Part shown: positions 16,827 to 25,646 of the stretch, one piece after another
Layout of the letters: each line of letters opens with the position of its first letter
How positions within the stretch are numbered: the stretch's first letter is position 1
From: Allochromatium palmeri
GTDB taxonomy: Bacteria; Pseudomonadota; Gammaproteobacteria; Chromatiales; Chromatiaceae
NCBI RefSeq assembly: GCF_009720725.1
Contig: NZ_WNKT01000047.1
Coordinates: 1 to 32,071, forward strand
Reading direction: 5' to 3'
DNA length: 32,071 nucleotides
Notes under the pieces: generated by a model
Database searches by the model: none
Told to the model about the DNA's origin: nothing
What the model saw: the letters and a program-made list of their open reading frames with translations, nothing else
Made by a program: the position numbers and the translations under genes

Positions 16827-19800
16827 TGATACTTCTCGGCGCGCTTGACGAGCTTGTCGACACCTGCCTCGGCCGGATTCCAGGGCAGGCCCGGATGGAT
16901 GCAGCCGGCGGCGCATTTCTCGGCGGCCTTGACGATGTCCTTGTAGGCGCCGCCCTTGGGATCAACGATCTCGATCTTCTTGTCACCGTTGTACTTGAAG
17001 ATCTTGGGGTTGATCTGGACGCACTCGTCGCAGGCGGTGCACTCGGGGGTCTCGACCCAGACTGGCTCCCAGCCTTCGGCGCTACCGTTGCCCGAGCCGT
17101 TGGTGCCTGAGTGAGCCACGCCATTGCCGCCGTGACCCGCGCCGTTCGCGGGCGCCGCGCCGGCCAGACCAGCGAGTCCAGCGCCCTCCCCGACCGCCAG
17201 CGCCAGCAGGCTGGTGGTGAGCTTTTGAGCGATCTCGGCCTTGGCCTGGTAGCGCACGGCCTCGACATCGACCTTGTTCAGCTCGCCGCAGAGTCCGCGC
17301 AACTGGGTCCAATAGGCGAGCCGCTCCTCGCCGCTATGGATCAGCTCCTGGGCGACCAGGACACGCATCAGACGGTTCTTGCCATCCACGCCCCAGACAT
17401 AGGGATGCAGACCCTCGCGCTCGTCTTCGTCTAGATCCAGGAACTCGTGCACCGGGATCATGGTGTCGTTCCAGGTCTCAGGCGGTGCTTTGCGGAAGTG
17501 CTTGCGGAAACGACCCTCGATCATGGCGAAGTCGACGAAGGTGAAGGGCACCTCCATCTCGGCCGGCTTGCCCTGCTCATCGGTGTACTTGAGCGTCCAA
17601 CTGATCCAGTCCGAATCGATGTCCGGGTTGCCTTCGATCGAGCAGCACTCCTCCAGGCTGGTGCCCGCGTCCGGGTCGAAGCGGAACAACGGATAGGCGC
17701 GCGACTCGACCGCCATGCGACCATGCTTGTTGGACATGTCGTCGCCGATGCCGTGCTCGGGCTGACAGGAGGTATAGATGTTGAACAGGGCCGGGCGGCG
17801 CGCGTTCAGACCATCGATGTAGCCTTCCAACAGATGCGTCAGGTGCGAGGCTGAGCTGGAGAGCACGAACGCCGAGCGATGCGCCATGCCGATCAGACCC
17901 ATTTCCTTGCGGATCTCGGTCTTGCCCTTCCACTGCTTGCCGTAGGGCGCCATGTCGGCAACCTGGCCGACGAAGCCCGAGGTACAGGACTGACCGCCGG
18001 TGTTGGAGTAGCTCTGGGTGTCGACCACCAGGATCTTGACCGGCGTGCCGGACATGAGTGCACGCGACAGGTTCTGGAAGCCGATGTCGTACATGGCTCC
18101 GTCGCCGCCGACCGCGACCACCGGCGGGCACAGCAGCCACTCCTCGTCGCTGAAGTCCTTCCAGCCGAAATAGCTCAGATGGCAGTTGGGATCGGCCGGG
18201 TTGAATTTACCGTCCAGCTCCAGGCGCGCCTGACGGATGGCCTTGAAGCCATCGCCCATCTTGCGCATGTGGCCCTCGAACAGACCCAGGGCCACCGAGG
18301 GCGAATCCTGGAACAGGTTGTTCGACCAGGGGAAGGGATAGGGGTTGTAAGGGAAGGTTGCGCCCCAGACCGAGGTACAGCCGGTGGCGTTGACGAAGCC
18401 CATGTTGGCGCGCGGCTGCTTGTCGGTGTACTGCGCCTTGAGATGACGCAGCTTGGCCAGCAGTCCCGTGACCCACTTGAGCCAGTCGGGATCGACCGGC
18501 TGGGCGCCCTGCTCGACCAGCTCAGCCGAGAGTCCGGACAGGGTCAGATCCGCGTCCTTGTGGCTGTCGAGCGCCTTGGCAATCGCCGCCGAGTTGGAGA
18601 GATCCATGCCCGAGGCCAGCTTGAGCCGGATATGGGTCTCCAGACGGTTGATCAGATCGTCGATCTCGGCCAGGTGCTTCTTGACGCGCGACTGCATCAG
18701 CGCCGTGACCGTGGCCGTGAACAGATGGACGGCGGTCTTTTCGCCGCAGCCCATGCAGGAGCCGTCGCCCGAGACCATCGACTGATAGTTGGTCTTGTCG
18801 AGCAGCAGGGTCTCGAGCGCGCCGACCTTGTCGTCGAGATCCTCGATGCGGATGAAGTCCGGATCGGTGGTCGGCAGATCCAGCCACATGGCCCAGCGGT
18901 CCTGCATTTGTTTGATGCTGGCGTCTGTCTGCGGCTCGGCGACGAGCGCGCCGTCGTTACAGACCTCGATACACTCCATACAGCCCTTACAGGTGTAGGG
19001 GTTGACGGTGAGGCTGAACAGTCCGCCGCTGCCCTTCTGCTTCTTCTCGCGGTTGGTCCAGTAGGGCTTGGTGATGGCGAACTGAGTGTCGCCGAGCGCT
19101 TCCATCATCAGCCCGAATTCCTTCTCGGCGATCGCCTTCTGCTCCGGCTCGCCGCTGAAAGCGGCCAGAGTTTCGAGCACGGCCTGATCCATGAGCGTGC
19201 GCATGTCGGCACTCTCGCCCGCCGTCTCGACCAGTTCGCGCAGACGCTTCTCGACGTTGCGGGTCTCGCGGCGCAGATACTGGGTCGGCATCCCGCGCTC
19301 GACACGGCCGATCGCCGTGGCGAAGATGTCCGAGATCGTGTTGACCAGACCCGGAATGGCGCTGTCGGGACAGATCGAGAAGCAGCTCCCGCAGGCGGTA
19401 CAGTTTTCGGGCAGGAACTTCGGATACTCGAAGCGGATTTGCGTCATATCGCGATAGACGCCGGTTGAGGCCGGCATCAGCGACAGGGCCATGTGCGGAT
19501 CGGTGAGGTTATCGCTGCCGCGACCCGAGGCGTAGAAGGCGCCAGTCTGATCCCAGAAACGGTGCACATCAGAGATCCGACCCTCGCCCTCGGGCAGGGC
19601 CTTGAGCATGATCGGCAGGCTCGGGGCCTTGCGGGTCAGGAGCTGGCCGGCCACCAGCGGCTTATCGGTGATCTCGACGATCTCGTCGAAGCCACGGCGC
19701 ACGATGCGCAGGTTGTCCTGCACCACGCGCTCGCCCTTGGCGCCGAACTTGGAACGCAACTGCTCCTCGATGGCGTTGAACAGACCGGTCTCATCCAGCC

Positions 19801-21760
19801 CGGAACGCTCCATCAGCGGCGAGGCAGCGAAGAAGGCGCCCTGGAAGGCGTTGCCCTGCATGCGGAATTGCAGCTCGGCGTTGGAGGCCTCTTCACGCGC
19901 GATCCTGAAGCCGTCAATGTAGTAAACGCGGATCTCGTTATCGACGATGAACTTGCGTGCGACCGGAGGGAAGCTCGCCCACACCTGCTCGGCGCTCTCC
20001 AGACTCGACTGGATGACGAAGCGGCCACCGCGATGCAAACCCGCAAGCGGGTTGGAGTGGGTGAAGACGTTCGGGTCCGGACTCAGGACCACGTCGACAT
20101 AGGTGTATTCGCAGTTGAGGCGAATCGGCTCGGGCGCGGCCGAGAGGAAGTAAGTAGTCGGCTGACCCTTCTTCTCCGAGCCGTACTTGGGATTGGCGCG
20201 GATGTCGTAACCCAGCAGCTCGTAGAGCGTCATCGCCAGGTTCTTGCCGGTGGTCACCGCGCCCCAGCCGCCGACCGAGTGCATCCGCACCGTCACCGCG
20301 CCCTTGGGCAGCAGATTCGGGTTCTCGCTGCCGCGCAGGGCCAGCTCGCCGATACGCGGATAGGCGTCCTTGAGCTGCTGAAGGCGGATCTCGTCCTTGG
20401 GATCGGCCGCGTCGCGCATGAAGTCGATCGAGAGATAGAAGAACGTGCGACCGCTACCGCCGGGGATCATGTTCTCGACGGCGGCGATCAGCCCCTCGGG
20501 CTGGAGGTCGCGCGAACCCAGACCATAGCAGCCCGAGTAGAGCCGCGGCATGTCGCCGGCCTTGTAAGTCGGATAGGGGGCATAGGGCAGTTCCACGCCC
20601 TTGCCGACCATGCCGTTCTCCATGCACTTGGCCAGGGCCGCGCGCACTTCGCACATGATCGGCAGATCCTCGGCCAGCGGCTGGTCGGTGCGCTCCAGGA
20701 TCGCCACGCCCTTCTTGCCCTGCAGCATCCGGCCGATGAGTTCACCGGGGAAGGGCCGGAACATGGTCAGATTGATGACTCCGATCTTGAGCTTGCGGGT
20801 TTCGCGCAGATAGTCGACCACGGCCTCGGCCTGGACGACCATGCTGCCCTGGCCCAGGATCACATATTCGGCATCCTCGCAGCGATAGGTCGCGGCCCGC
20901 GCATAGCGCCGGCCGGTCAGCTCGTAGTATTCGGCCATCACCTGATCGGTGATCGGCCCGATGTGGTCGAAGAAATAGGGACGCTGGGCCGCGACCGCCT
21001 GCATGTAGGCGTCCTGGTTCTGCACCGTGCCCGAGCTGACCGGGTTGTCGACATCCCATACCAGGGGCACGCGGCGGCGGGTCGGTCCATAGACCAGACG
21101 CTGGGCCGGGGTCGGGCACTCGATGATGTCGTCTGGACACCCGCAGAACTCCTCGACCAGGGCGCGCTCGGGTACGTTGAGCGGCTCGATCAGGTGCGTG
21201 GTGAGGAAGCCGTCCTGACCGACGGCGGCCGGGGTCAGGGTCAGCTCGGCGATCTTGCGCGCGATCAAATTGAGGTCAGCGGCTTCCTGAGCGTTCTTGC
21301 CGAAGACCTGGAAGAAGCCGGTGTCATCGATACAGTGATAGTCGTCATGGGCGCAGTGGACGTTGAGACTGGCCTTGGTGATGGCGCGCGAGCCGATGTT
21401 GAGCACATAGGGCAGACGCTTGCCGACCGCTGTGTAGAGCGACTCGTGCATGAAGGCCACGCCCTGCGCCGACGAGAAATTCGTCGCACGCAGACCGGTC
21501 ATCGACATACCGGCGGTCACGGCGGCGGCCGCGTGCTCCGATTCCGGCTCGACGAAAATCAGCGGATTACCCGAGATATTGAGATGCCCATTGGCCACTT
21601 CCTCGGCCCAGTATTCGCCCATCTGGGTGGACGGCGTGATCGGATAGGCACCGGCGGCATCCGAGGCCTCGCGCTCGCACATGATGACGGCACTGTTACC
21701 GTCCATCGCCATACGGGTGCCAGGGTACTTGAACTGCTTTTCGTCTTTCTTTCCGAACAT
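16823..21760 (-). CDS. nifJ: Pyruvate:ferredoxin oxidoreductase with a fused C-terminal ferredoxin domain
   Basis: The enzyme interconverts pyruvate + CoA and acetyl-CoA + CO2 with ferredoxin, using thiamine diphosphate and iron-sulfur clusters. Domains run in the known order: N-terminal domain with YPITPSTQMGEYWAE near 39; the gamma-type domain (GWGAVTTGKNLA near 500); a 2x[4Fe-4S] domain with CTACGSCFSICP (from Cys787) and CKGCMECIEVC (from Cys924); and the TPP domain with CMGCGEK (from Cys1002), GDGAMYDIG (Asp1220) and YSNTGGQ. The 1,645 residues exceed the usual 1,170-1,200. The extra length lies in about 120 residues between the two cluster motifs, a helical insert near 1030-1115, and a C-terminal extension. 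That extension is a Gly/Ala linker near 1528-1567 leading to a ferredoxin-like domain with CTACDEC (from Cys1574) and a later CAAGC. ATG 21760 follows AGAAGG. It lies between rnfB and rnfC. Confidence 0.93.
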   Translation of the reverse strand: MFGKKDEKQFKYPGTRMAMDGNSAVIMCEREASDAAGAYPITPSTQMGEYWAEEVANGHLNISGNPLIFVEPESEHAAAAVTAGMSMTGLRATNFSSAQGVAFMHESLYTAVGKRLPYVLNIGSRAITKASLNVHCAHDDYHCIDDTGFFQVFGKNAQEAADLNLIARKIAELTLTPAAVGQDGFLTTHLIEPLNVPERALVEEFCGCPDDIIECPTPAQRLVYGPTRRRVPLVWDVDNPVSSGTVQNQDAYMQAVAAQRPYFFDHIGPITDQVMAEYYELTGRRYARAATYRCEDAEYVILGQGSMVVQAEAVVDYLRETRKLKIGVINLTMFRPFPGELIGRMLQGKKGVAILERTDQPLAEDLPIMCEVRAALAKCMENGMVGKGVELPYAPYPTYKAGDMPRLYSGCYGLGSRDLQPEGLIAAVENMIPGGSGRTFFYLSIDFMRDAADPKDEIRLQQLKDAYPRIGELALRGSENPNLLPKGAVTVRMHSVGGWGAVTTGKNLAMTLYELLGYDIRANPKYGSEKKGQPTTYFLSAAPEPIRLNCEYTYVDVVLSPDPNVFTHSNPLAGLHRGGRFVIQSSLESAEQVWASFPPVARKFIVDNEIRVYYIDGFRIAREEASNAELQFRMQGNAFQGAFFAASPLMERSGLDETGLFNAIEEQLRSKFGAKGERVVQDNLRIVRRGFDEIVEITDKPLVAGQLLTRKAPSLPIMLKALPEGEGRISDVHRFWDQTGAFYASGRGSDNLTDPHMALSLMPASTGVYRDMTQIRFEYPKFLPENCTACGSCFSICPDSAIPGLVNTISDIFATAIGRVERGMPTQYLRRETRNVEKRLRELVETAGESADMRTLMDQAVLETLAAFSGEPEQKAIAEKEFGLMMEALGDTQFAITKPYWTNREKKQKGSGGLFSLTVNPYTCKGCMECIEVCNDGALVAEPQTDASIKQMQDRWAMWLDLPTTDPDFIRIEDLDDKVGALETLLLDKTNYQSMVSGDGSCMGCGEKTAVHLFTATVTALMQSRVKKHLAEIDDLINRLETHIRLKLASGMDLSNSAAIAKALDSHKDADLTLSGLSAELVEQGAQPVDPDWLKWVTGLLAKLRHLKAQYTDKQPRANMGFVNATGCTSVWGATFPYNPYPFPWSNNLFQDSPSVALGLFEGHMRKMGDGFKAIRQARLELDGKFNPADPNCHLSYFGWKDFSDEEWLLCPPVVAVGGDGAMYDIGFQNLSRALMSGTPVKILVVDTQSYSNTGGQSCTSGFVGQVADMAPYGKQWKGKTEIRKEMGLIGMAHRSAFVLSSSASHLTHLLEGYIDGLNARRPALFNIYTSCQPEHGIGDDMSNKHGRMAVESRAYPLFRFDPDAGTSLEECCSIEGNPDIDSDWISWTLKYTDEQGKPAEMEVPFTFVDFAMIEGRFRKHFRKAPPETWNDTMIPVHEFLDLDEDEREGLHPYVWGVDGKNRLMRVLVAQELIHSGEERLAYWTQLRGLCGELNKVDVEAVRYQAKAEIAQKLTTSLLALAVGEGAGLAGLAGAAPANGAGHGGNGVAHSGTNGSGNGSAEGWEPVWVETPECTACDECVQINPKIFKYNGDKKIEIVDPKGGAYKDIVKAAEKCAAGCIHPGLPWNPAEAGVDKLVKRAEKYQ

Positions 21761-21898
21761 GGGCCTTCTCTGTGTTGATTCTCTAAGGGGAGCCATCGGA
21801 CTCAGGTCTGAGGCTCACAACCAATTCGATGTCGAGTCGCCCGGCCGCGACCGCTCTGACGGCGGTTTGCGAGCGGGCCATCGCCACCTCGCGCGGCC

Positions 21899-22774
21899 TC
21901 AGACGGCCGGCAAGGCGCCCTTTGTCCCCTTGCGCAGCACCTTGCGCGCGTCGCGTCCCTTGACGACGGTTCCATCGGCCTCCAGCCAGACGATGGCGCC
22001 GGTCGGACAGCGCTCGATCGCGACCTTGGAGGCCAGTGCATTGTTGGCATAATCGATCACCGCGAGGTTGTCCTGGAGTTGGATCAAGCCCTCGGGTGAG
22101 TCCTGGACGCAGCGCCCGCACGCGGTGCAGGCGACTTCGCAGTGATGCTCGGCCTGATCGCCGAACTCCAGGTTCTTGCAGGCGACCCACAGCCGGTGGC
22201 TGACCGGATGCAGCTCGAACAGATCTTTGGGGCAGACGGTGACGCACTCGCCGCAGGCGGTGCACTTGTCTTCGATGACGACCGGGATGCCCTGGCGGTT
22301 CATGGTGATGGCGCTAAAATCGCACACCACCTCGCAGTCGCCGAAACCCAGACAGCCCCAGGTGCAGCCGCGCCCGCCGCCGGCCACCAGCGCGGCGGCA
22401 CGACAGGACGGCAGGCCGCTGTAATTGGCCCGCAGGTAGGCGACATTGCCGCCGCCGTCGCAGGCCAGCCGCGCCACCCAGCGCTCGCGAGCACTCAATT
22501 CAACACCCAGGAAGTCGGCGATGATCTGGTTCATCGACTTGGCATTGACCGTGCAGCGCGCCGGGTCGATCTCGCCCTTGACCAGCTTCTCGGCGAAGGG
22601 GCGACAGCCGGCCTCGCCACAGGCGCCACAGTTGGCCTTGGGCAGCAGATCCTCGACCTGATCGATCCGAGGATCTTCGAACACATAGAGCCGTTTGTTG
22701 GCGATGACCAACATCAGGGCGAGCAGCAGGCCGAGCGCGGCCATGAAACCCACGGCGGTTAGGATGGTTGCCAT
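21899..22774 (-). CDS. rnfB: Rnf complex iron-sulfur subunit RnfB
   Basis: RnfB is the membrane-anchored multi-cluster subunit that exchanges electrons with ferredoxin. The 291 residues start with one membrane helix (6-25). The Fe-S domain CGACGEAGC follows, with Cys49, 52, 57 and 74. A middle region rich in Cys (GGGRGCTWGCLGFGDCEVVC) leads to two ferredoxin motifs, CTACGECVTVCP and CTACGRCVQDSPEG; the second has Ser where Cys is usual. Cys in IERCPTGAI near the end completes the set. The protein is longer than Escherichia coli RsxB (192 residues), as in other anaerobic Rnf types. It is first in the rnfB-nifJ-rnfC unit, with 138 bases before nifJ. Confidence 0.94.
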   Translation of the reverse strand: MATILTAVGFMAALGLLLALMLVIANKRLYVFEDPRIDQVEDLLPKANCGACGEAGCRPFAEKLVKGEIDPARCTVNAKSMNQIIADFLGVELSARERWVARLACDGGGNVAYLRANYSGLPSCRAAALVAGGGRGCTWGCLGFGDCEVVCDFSAITMNRQGIPVVIEDKCTACGECVTVCPKDLFELHPVSHRLWVACKNLEFGDQAEHHCEVACTACGRCVQDSPEGLIQLQDNLAVIDYANNALASKVAIERCPTGAIVWLEADGTVVKGRDARKVLRKGTKGALPAV

Positions 22775-22937
22775 AGACAGCTAATCCGGCAGAGACAGTC
22801 AGGGGAGCGCGACGCCGAGGATGGGGACGGCGCTTACCAGCTCGGAATTCGGATGTCTGGTGGTCAGGCTCCTGCTCGTTGGAGGCAGGACGCGCGGAGA
22901 CCGCCAGAATGGAACGAGGGGAAGTTTACGGAATTAT

Positions 22938-22965
22938 GATTTATTAAAATTACTAATTATGTAAA
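22938..22965 (-). promoter_or_regulatory. Possible AT-rich promoter of the rnfB-nifJ unit
   Basis: Bases 22930-22970 are strikingly AT-rich in a GC-rich region and lie upstream of rnfB on its strand. On the minus strand TTTACA (22965-22960) and TAAATC (22943-22938), separated by 16 bases, resemble weak -35 and -10 elements. I saw no sigma-54 signature. The distance of about 165 bases to the rnfB start leaves a long leader. Confidence 0.3.
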
Positions 22966-22994
22966 TCGTGAGTATTGAAACTCGACAGGCAGGA

Positions 22995-23843
22995 TCACTC
23001 GAACCCATCGATCACACCCGTGATGAGTCGCGCGGCAAGCGCCTCGGAGAGCTCGATGATCAGGACGCGGTTGTTGGGGACGCTGGCGGCGGCGATGGCG
23101 ACATCAGCATCGACGCCCATCTCGCGCAGATAGAGAAAGGCATCGGCGACATAAAGCTGACCGCCCTCGTGGCTGCTGTAGCGGCGTGGAACCCGACTCT
23201 GATGCACACCGATGCGCGCACTCTGGGTGGCGTAACGCTCGACTCCGCCGGCCAGCACATCGATACAGGCCGAGGCGCAATAGTCGTCGACAGCGGCACG
23301 CAGGCCGTTGGCGCGTAGATAACGCCCGAGCTTGCGGGCCTCGTCGACCGAGCCGCCCGGGCTGTTGATGACCAGCCCGATCGCCTTGCGCCGGCGCAGC
23401 TCGGTGATGGTGCGTTGGGCGAATCCGGGTGTGATTTCCACGCCATCGATCCGCAGCCAGGCGGTGCGTAGGGTGCCATCGGACTCGAACCGCACCAGCG
23501 CGGGCGCGGTCCCCGTCAACTCAGACAGCCGGTTACAGGATTCCATCGCGCGCGCGATGAGATCGGCCGGACGCTGCTCATAGTCCTTGACCATGCGGTT
23601 GGCGCGCTCGACGATGGCCGTGATCGATAGATGATACTTATCGGCGGCGATGATGACGGTGGCATCCGTGGCCGCTACGTCATTGGTCTGACCCACGCGA
23701 AGCAGATGACAGGACGCGGTCGTCGCAAGCAGGGTCTCGCGATCCGGATTTTCGCCACCTGTCGGCTCGATGGGCGCACAGCCGACCAATAACAGCCAGA
23801 TCAGCACGAGCACGAGCGAAAGGTGGCGGCTCGCCATATCCAT
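22995..23843 (-). CDS. Lipoprotein with a ClpP/SppA-like serine protease domain
   Basis: The 282-residue protein has a signal peptide with a lipobox LLVGC (Cys22), so it is probably anchored to an envelope membrane. The region from about residue 125 to 270 resembles the ClpP/crotonase-fold periplasmic proteins: LVINSPGGSVDEARKLGRYL (from 158), then CASACIDVLAGG (189-200) with Ser191 as the probable nucleophile, and IGVHQSRV with His214 as probable base. Substrate and partner are unknown. Its ATG shares one base with the hisHF stop (TGATG, 23845-23841), so it is translationally coupled to a histidine-synthesis gene with no obvious functional link. The family match is good; proteolytic activity is inferred. 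Confidence 0.75.
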   Translation of the reverse strand: MDMASRHLSLVLVLIWLLLVGCAPIEPTGGENPDRETLLATTASCHLLRVGQTNDVAATDATVIIAADKYHLSITAIVERANRMVKDYEQRPADLIARAMESCNRLSELTGTAPALVRFESDGTLRTAWLRIDGVEITPGFAQRTITELRRRKAIGLVINSPGGSVDEARKLGRYLRANGLRAAVDDYCASACIDVLAGGVERYATQSARIGVHQSRVPRRYSSHEGGQLYVADAFLYLREMGVDADVAIAAASVPNNRVLIIELSEALAARLITGVIDGFE

Positions 23844-25435
23844 CAGCTCCGAATCTCGATCCCCTGCTCACGCAGATAGGACTTGACGGCCTGGATCGGC
23901 ACCTCGCGGCGGTGGAAGATGCCGGCGGCGAGCGCGGCCTCGACCCCGGTCGCGGCGAAAACCTCGGCGAAATGCTCGACACAGCCGGCCCCGCTGGAGG
24001 CGATGACCGGAATGGACACCGCCGCGCGGACCTGGCCGATCAGTTCCAGATCAAAGCCGGCGCCCGTCCCGTCGCGGTCGATCGAATTGAGCAGGATCTC
24101 GCCGGCACCCAGCGCCTCGCAGGCGCGCGCCAGTTCGACCACGTCGACGTCGCGCCCCTCGCGTCCGCCCTTGACGGTGCACTGGAACCAGCCGTAGCGC
24201 TCGCCATTGGGTCCGGGCGTGGCCGTCTCCACGACCGCGTGGCGCGTGGCCTCGGGCGAGTCGACATAAACGCGGCGCGGGTCGATGGAGATGACCACCG
24301 CCTGATTGCCATAGACGGCGGCGATCTGCTCGATGGCCGTCGAGCCGTCTTTCACGCCGCCGCGCGCCAGATAGGCTTCGACCGCCGCGACCGCATCCGA
24401 GCCGATCGAGATCTTGTCGGCGCCAGAGCGAAAATACTCATCGGCGACGTCCAGGGCCGAATAGGCGCGACCGCTGTCGTCGGTGAAGGCGCGAATCCCG
24501 CCACCGATGGTCAGCGGCACGAACACCCGCTCGGACGTGCGTTTCAGCACCTCCAGCATCGGCTGATCGGCGAGCGGGAAGTCGCGGAACCCGGTGATAT
24601 TGAGGAAGGTGATTTCGTCGGCGCCCTCCTCGTAATAGCGCTCGGCCAGTTCGACCGGCTTGCCGAGATTGCGCACCGCGCCGGACTCGCGCACATCGTA
24701 TTGATCGCCCTTGGTGACGACCAGATCGCCGGCATCGTTGGAACGCACATCCAGACAGGCGATGACGCGCTTGGCAAAGCGCGTCGGTTCGGTGCATGCC
24801 GACCGGCCCGCCGCCGGAACACCGCCCTCCTCGCCCGCCAGAAAGTGACGCAGCAGCCGCAGGCCGGCCGCGCCGCTCTTCTCGGGATGGAACTGCACTG
24901 CGCCGACCCGGCCGCGCTGCACGGCGCTCAGAAACGGGGTGCCGTAATCGGTCGTTGCCAAACGCCAGTCGGCGTTCTCGGCGTGGGGTTCGGCGTGATA
25001 CGAATGGACGAAATAGAGCTTTTCGCCGGCATAACCGGCAAACAGCGGCGAGTCGCGCTCGACCCGGACATCATTCCAGCCCATGTGCGGAACCGACAGC
25101 CCCGGCGCGTCGAAACGCCGGATGCGACCGGGAATCACCCCGAGTCCGGCCACGCCGGGCGATTCGTCGCTGCCCTCGAACAGCGCCTGCAATCCGATGC
25201 AGATCCCCAAATAGGGGCGGCCGGCGGCCAGATACGCCTTGAGCGGCTCGACATAGCCCAGACGATGCAACCGCTCCATGGCCGCGCCGAAGGCCCCGAC
25301 GCCGGGAAAGATCAGGCGCTCGGCTTTGAGAATGTCCTCGGGGCGCTTGATCTCGGTGAGTTCGAAGCCGAGGGCGTGGATGGCGTTGCGCAGACTGCGG
25401 ACGTTGCCCGCGCCATAGTCGAGGAGCGAAATCAT
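23843..25435 (-). CDS. hisHF: Fused imidazole glycerol phosphate synthase HisH-HisF
   Basis: The two halves make imidazole glycerol phosphate and AICAR from PRFAR and glutamine in histidine synthesis. Residues 1-200 are the glutamine amidotransferase HisH: GAGNVRSL, nucleophile Cys79 in GICIGLQAL, and His183 and Glu185 in QFHPEKS. After a short linker near 203-218, residues 219-530 are the HisF barrel: Asp229 in ACLDV and Asp385 in ISIDPRRV, with SIDRDGTGAGFD near 451. Bacteria normally have separate genes. Here the HisF half also carries features of yeast HIS7 and plant enzymes: the insertions around GRAYSALDVADEYFRSGADK and ATPGPNGERYGWFQCTVKGG, and the ending ALAAGIFHRREV. The length (530) is close to the fused eukaryotic form (about 550). 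No other his gene is in the window. Confidence 0.94.
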   Translation of the reverse strand: MISLLDYGAGNVRSLRNAIHALGFELTEIKRPEDILKAERLIFPGVGAFGAAMERLHRLGYVEPLKAYLAAGRPYLGICIGLQALFEGSDESPGVAGLGVIPGRIRRFDAPGLSVPHMGWNDVRVERDSPLFAGYAGEKLYFVHSYHAEPHAENADWRLATTDYGTPFLSAVQRGRVGAVQFHPEKSGAAGLRLLRHFLAGEEGGVPAAGRSACTEPTRFAKRVIACLDVRSNDAGDLVVTKGDQYDVRESGAVRNLGKPVELAERYYEEGADEITFLNITGFRDFPLADQPMLEVLKRTSERVFVPLTIGGGIRAFTDDSGRAYSALDVADEYFRSGADKISIGSDAVAAVEAYLARGGVKDGSTAIEQIAAVYGNQAVVISIDPRRVYVDSPEATRHAVVETATPGPNGERYGWFQCTVKGGREGRDVDVVELARACEALGAGEILLNSIDRDGTGAGFDLELIGQVRAAVSIPVIASSGAGCVEHFAEVFAATGVEAALAAGIFHRREVPIQAVKSYLREQGIEIRS

Positions 25436-25565
25436 AGTCAGTGGAATCCGGGGGAGCTGTTACTAAGGAATCGGGCGTCGATCGCCGGGATCGGATCAGA
25501 TGACTATTCTAACCCCTGGACGCGGTCTAATCTCAGGGTCGTGCGCATGATGAGGAATCTCTGCA

Positions 25566-25592
25566 CCGACCGATGCCGGATATCAAGCACCG
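25566..25592. repeat. Possible third copy of the protease-FHA gene tail
   Basis: The stretch starting ACCGACCGATGCCGGATATC and running through CAAGCACCG closely matches the non-coding tail after both protease-FHA copies (27198-27221 and 31848-31870): ACCGACCGATGC is shared with the first and TCAAGCACCG with the second. It is short, so it may be a remnant of a third copy or a small dispersed sequence. Confidence 0.35.
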
Positions 25593-25646
25593 TTTGGCTC
25601 AAGCATAGGCCATCGCCAGCCTCAACGGCGATCAAGGTTATTGGTT

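Noticed and set aside
16823-21760. Possibility that the large nifJ frame is an artefact of joined neighbouring genes
   Set aside because: Domains occur in the normal PFOR order in one frame, and the extra ferredoxin domain is linked by a typical flexible linker.
17879-21778. 529- and 761-codon plus-strand frames opposite nifJ, and a 620-codon frame opposite hisHF (23912-25774)
   Set aside because: They are high-GC antisense shadows. The sense proteins show complete catalytic motifs.
22930-22970. Sigma-54 or FNR-type binding site in the AT-rich leader of rnfB
   Set aside because: No GG-N10-GC element and no TTGAT-N4-ATCAA palindrome can be found; only a weak sigma-70-like pair is present.
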